Below, one piece after another: positions 62,584-64,000 of a DNA stretch of 64,000 nt. This DNA comes from Acidobacteriales bacterium 59-55. Its GTDB lineage: Bacteria > Acidobacteriota > Terriglobia > Terriglobales > Acidobacteriaceae. The notes under the pieces were generated by a model. The model saw nothing but the letters and a program-made list of their open reading frames with translations, ran no database searches and was not told where the DNA came from. The first letter of the stretch is position 1. Every line of letters begins with the position of its first letter. Made by a program: the position numbers and the translations under genes. The DNA lies in assembly GCA_001897435.1 (NCBI GenBank), contig MKSV01000006.1:62001-126000 (forward strand), read 5' to 3'.

Positions 62584-63675
62584 CTAGACTTCGCTGCTCT
62601 CAGCGATATCTTCCGAGCCATCCGGCGCAGCTTTCTCCTTGTCAGGCGCGGTTCTCGCGTCTTCAAACTCAGTCTCCTCCGGCTCATCCTCGAGCGCGAC
62701 GTCGAGCGGATCGTCCTCGCCGTCGGGGCTGCCGTCGGCCTGGGCAATATGGATGTGCTTGCCTGCCTGAAGCTCCTCGGCGGTCTCAGGAGCGTGATGC
62801 TCCACAGAATCGACAGAGTCCATGGGAATCTCTTCCTGTTCGGCTAGTTCGCCGGCCATCTTCTCGAACTCCTCGATACTGGGAAGCTCGCCGATGTCCT
62901 TGAGTCCGAAGCGCAGCAGGAAGTCGCGCGTCGTCTTGTAAAGGATGGGCCGACCGATCACCTGCTTGCGCCCGGCGGTCGTTACCAGCTTGCGCGCCAT
63001 GAGACTGCCCAGCACGCCGCCGGAGTCGACGCCGCGAATCTCCGAGATCTCGGGAGCCGTGACCGGCTGCTTGTAGGCGACGACGGCCAGCGTCTCCAGC
63101 GCCTGCAGCGACAGCTTCAGCGGCGGTTTCAGCGATTTGACGAAGCCGCGAACGGCGTCGTGGTACTCCGGCTTGGTTGCCAGCCGATAGCCGCTGGCAA
63201 CCTCGCGAATCTCCAATCCCCGGTCGCCGTTGGCGTAGTCGCCAATGAGTTGGTCGAGCATGGCGCGGAAGTAATCGCGCAGGCGGCGCTCCTTCTCGCG
63301 AGCAGCCTTCTTGTCGTCCGGAGTAGCCTCGGCTGGGGCATCGCCTGCCGGTTCCGGCGTGGAAACGGCAGGTTCTTCAGCCGCATCCCCCGCCGGAGCG
63401 GTCTCCGGCTCGGCATCCGGAACCGTCGGGGTCGCTTCGCTCAGGGGCGAGGACACGGCAACTTCTTCATCCGAACCGCCAGGCTCGGCAAAGTTCTCGT
63501 CGTTGAGGGCGGTGGCGTCCGCCGGAGCCTCCTCCAGATCGAGCGACTGCTGGGCTGCCTCGATGCGGTCGAGTTCGGCCTGGGCCTCGTGGCCGAGCAG
63601 GCCAATAAGCTGGGCCAGGGTCACTGGCTCTTCGGACGCGTAGATAACGGCTTCGATCTTTGCTTTGAGGCTCAT
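62584..63675 (-). CDS. scpB: Segregation and condensation protein B, enlarged
   Basis: ScpB forms a complex with SMC and ScpA for chromosome compaction and segregation. The two winged-helix units are recognisable: LKAKIEAVIYASEEPVTLAQLIGLLG at the start, and the second region with LQALETLAVVAYKQPVTAPEISEIRGVDSG and TTRDFLLRFGLKDIGELPSI. Between them, about residues 37-125 form an acidic Ala/Pro/Glu-rich insertion, and the C-terminus has a further acidic tail of about 90 residues. The 363 residues are nearly double the usual 190. The start at 63675 begins the conserved part. ScpA is not in the window. Confidence 0.93.
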   Translation of the reverse strand: MSLKAKIEAVIYASEEPVTLAQLIGLLGHEAQAELDRIEAAQQSLDLEEAPADATALNDENFAEPGGSDEEVAVSSPLSEATPTVPDAEPETAPAGDAAEEPAVSTPEPAGDAPAEATPDDKKAAREKERRLRDYFRAMLDQLIGDYANGDRGLEIREVASGYRLATKPEYHDAVRGFVKSLKPPLKLSLQALETLAVVAYKQPVTAPEISEIRGVDSGGVLGSLMARKLVTTAGRKQVIGRPILYKTTRDFLLRFGLKDIGELPSIEEFEKMAGELAEQEEIPMDSVDSVEHHAPETAEELQAGKHIHIAQADGSPDGEDDPLDVALEDEPEETEFEDARTAPDKEKAAPDGSEDIAESSEV

Positions 63676-63812
63676 AGTTGGTCCCCCTAAGCATACCAAT
63701 GCAGGGACGGGATTGCCGCGAAGGAAGTGACGAATTCCGGCAATCTCCGGAGCAAGGGTCGAGACTGGCCGCTTCCAGCCGTCAGCCCTAATATTGAGTC
63801 GAGATATTTGCG

Positions 63813-63835
63813 TCCGGATATTGTTCCGGATATTG
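63813..63835 (+). repeat. Two-copy direct repeat before the macro-domain gene
   Basis: TCCGGATATTG occurs at 63813-63823 and 63825-63835 with a 12-bp period. The second copy runs into the ribosome-binding site of the next gene (GGGAGG, 63835-63840). TCCGGA is itself palindromic. It may be an operator or chance. Confidence 0.55.
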
Positions 63836-63849
63836 GGAGGAGAGGTTCA

Positions 63850-64000
63850 GTGGCCCAGCTCGAAGTGATTCGCGGAGACATTACAAGATTGACGGTGGAC
63901 GCTATCGTCAATGCTGCCAACACTTCCCTGCTGGGCGGAGGCGGGGTAGACGGAGCCATCCACCGCGCGGCGGGCAAGGAGCTGCTCCGCGCCTGCCAGG
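63850..64000 (+). CDS. Macro-domain protein, partial at the window edge
   Basis: The frame opens with GTG at 63850 after GGGAGG, and 50 codons are visible: [40 protein letters not shown], then GKELLRACQ. This is the N-terminal part of a macro domain of the YmdB type ([20 protein letters not shown] is the ADP-ribose-binding signature). These proteins hydrolyse O-acetyl-ADP-ribose or remove ADP-ribose from proteins. The rest, including the catalytic loop, lies beyond the window. Confidence 0.92.
   Translation, partial: MAQLEVIRGDITRLTVDAIVNAANTSLLGGGGVDGAIHRAAGKELLRACQ

Overview
The window looks like a chromosomal segment of a GC-rich acidobacterium, probably family Acidobacteriaceae (Terriglobia). 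The best taxonomic clues are two divergent proteins with the VWFA-related Acidobacterial domain architecture (39956-42587), a set of small proteins of unknown function, secreted enzymes with Tat-type leaders, and short intergenic repeats that encode the spurious peptide VISTGAKRSGETP when read as protein. No identification was run; this rests on recognised families and gene order.

Layout. 0.4-7.6 kb (minus strand): rplM-rpsI, rpsB, tsf and pyrH. A plus-strand restriction-modification cassette (vsr, C5-cytosine methyltransferase, Eco29kI-like GIY-YIG endonuclease) sits between tsf and pyrH. 8-18 kb: an envelope-modification zone with an FtsX-type permease, a polytopic membrane protein resembling a polysaccharide polymerase, and four acyltransferase-3 genes (a fifth lies at 405-1559). 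metK lies inside this zone. 18-29 kb: ada, ahcY, a DUF4397 lipoprotein, an LssY_C protein, a ComEA-like protein, two Gfo/Idh/MocA oxidoreductases with secretion leaders, an EEP-family hydrolase, a two-HKD phospholipase D/cardiolipin-synthase-like protein and a DinB protein.

29.9-38 kb: the histidine operon hisI-G-D-C-B-(small membrane gene)-H-(lipoyl-like gene)-F, then a convergent CHAD gene and hisA. A 27-codon leader peptide with seven His codons, followed by an intrinsic terminator, precedes hisI, so the operon appears to be controlled by transcription attenuation. hisE and a histidinol phosphatase are not present.

38-50 kb: a secreted lactonase-type beta-propeller, two VWFA proteins, an EamA transporter, a PPK2-type polyphosphate kinase, tatA, a barrel-like outer-membrane protein, glgC, a DJ-1/PfpI protein and several small hypotheticals. 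50-55 kb: the glycine cleavage operon gcvT-gcvH-gcvPA-gcvPB, interrupted between the two P-protein subunits by two small coupled genes. 55-64 kb: a DUF2911 protein, tRNA-Arg(CCG), a DUF2237 protein, an ABC-F ATPase, a DEAD-box helicase, msrA, an RsuA-family pseudouridine synthase, a cupin, scpB and the start of a macro-domain gene cut by the window edge.

The strongest point of interest is the his attenuator with an apparently leaderless leader peptide. Next are a lipoyl-fold protein lacking the modified lysine inside the same operon, and the habit of small membrane genes slotting into core operons by stop-start overlap.
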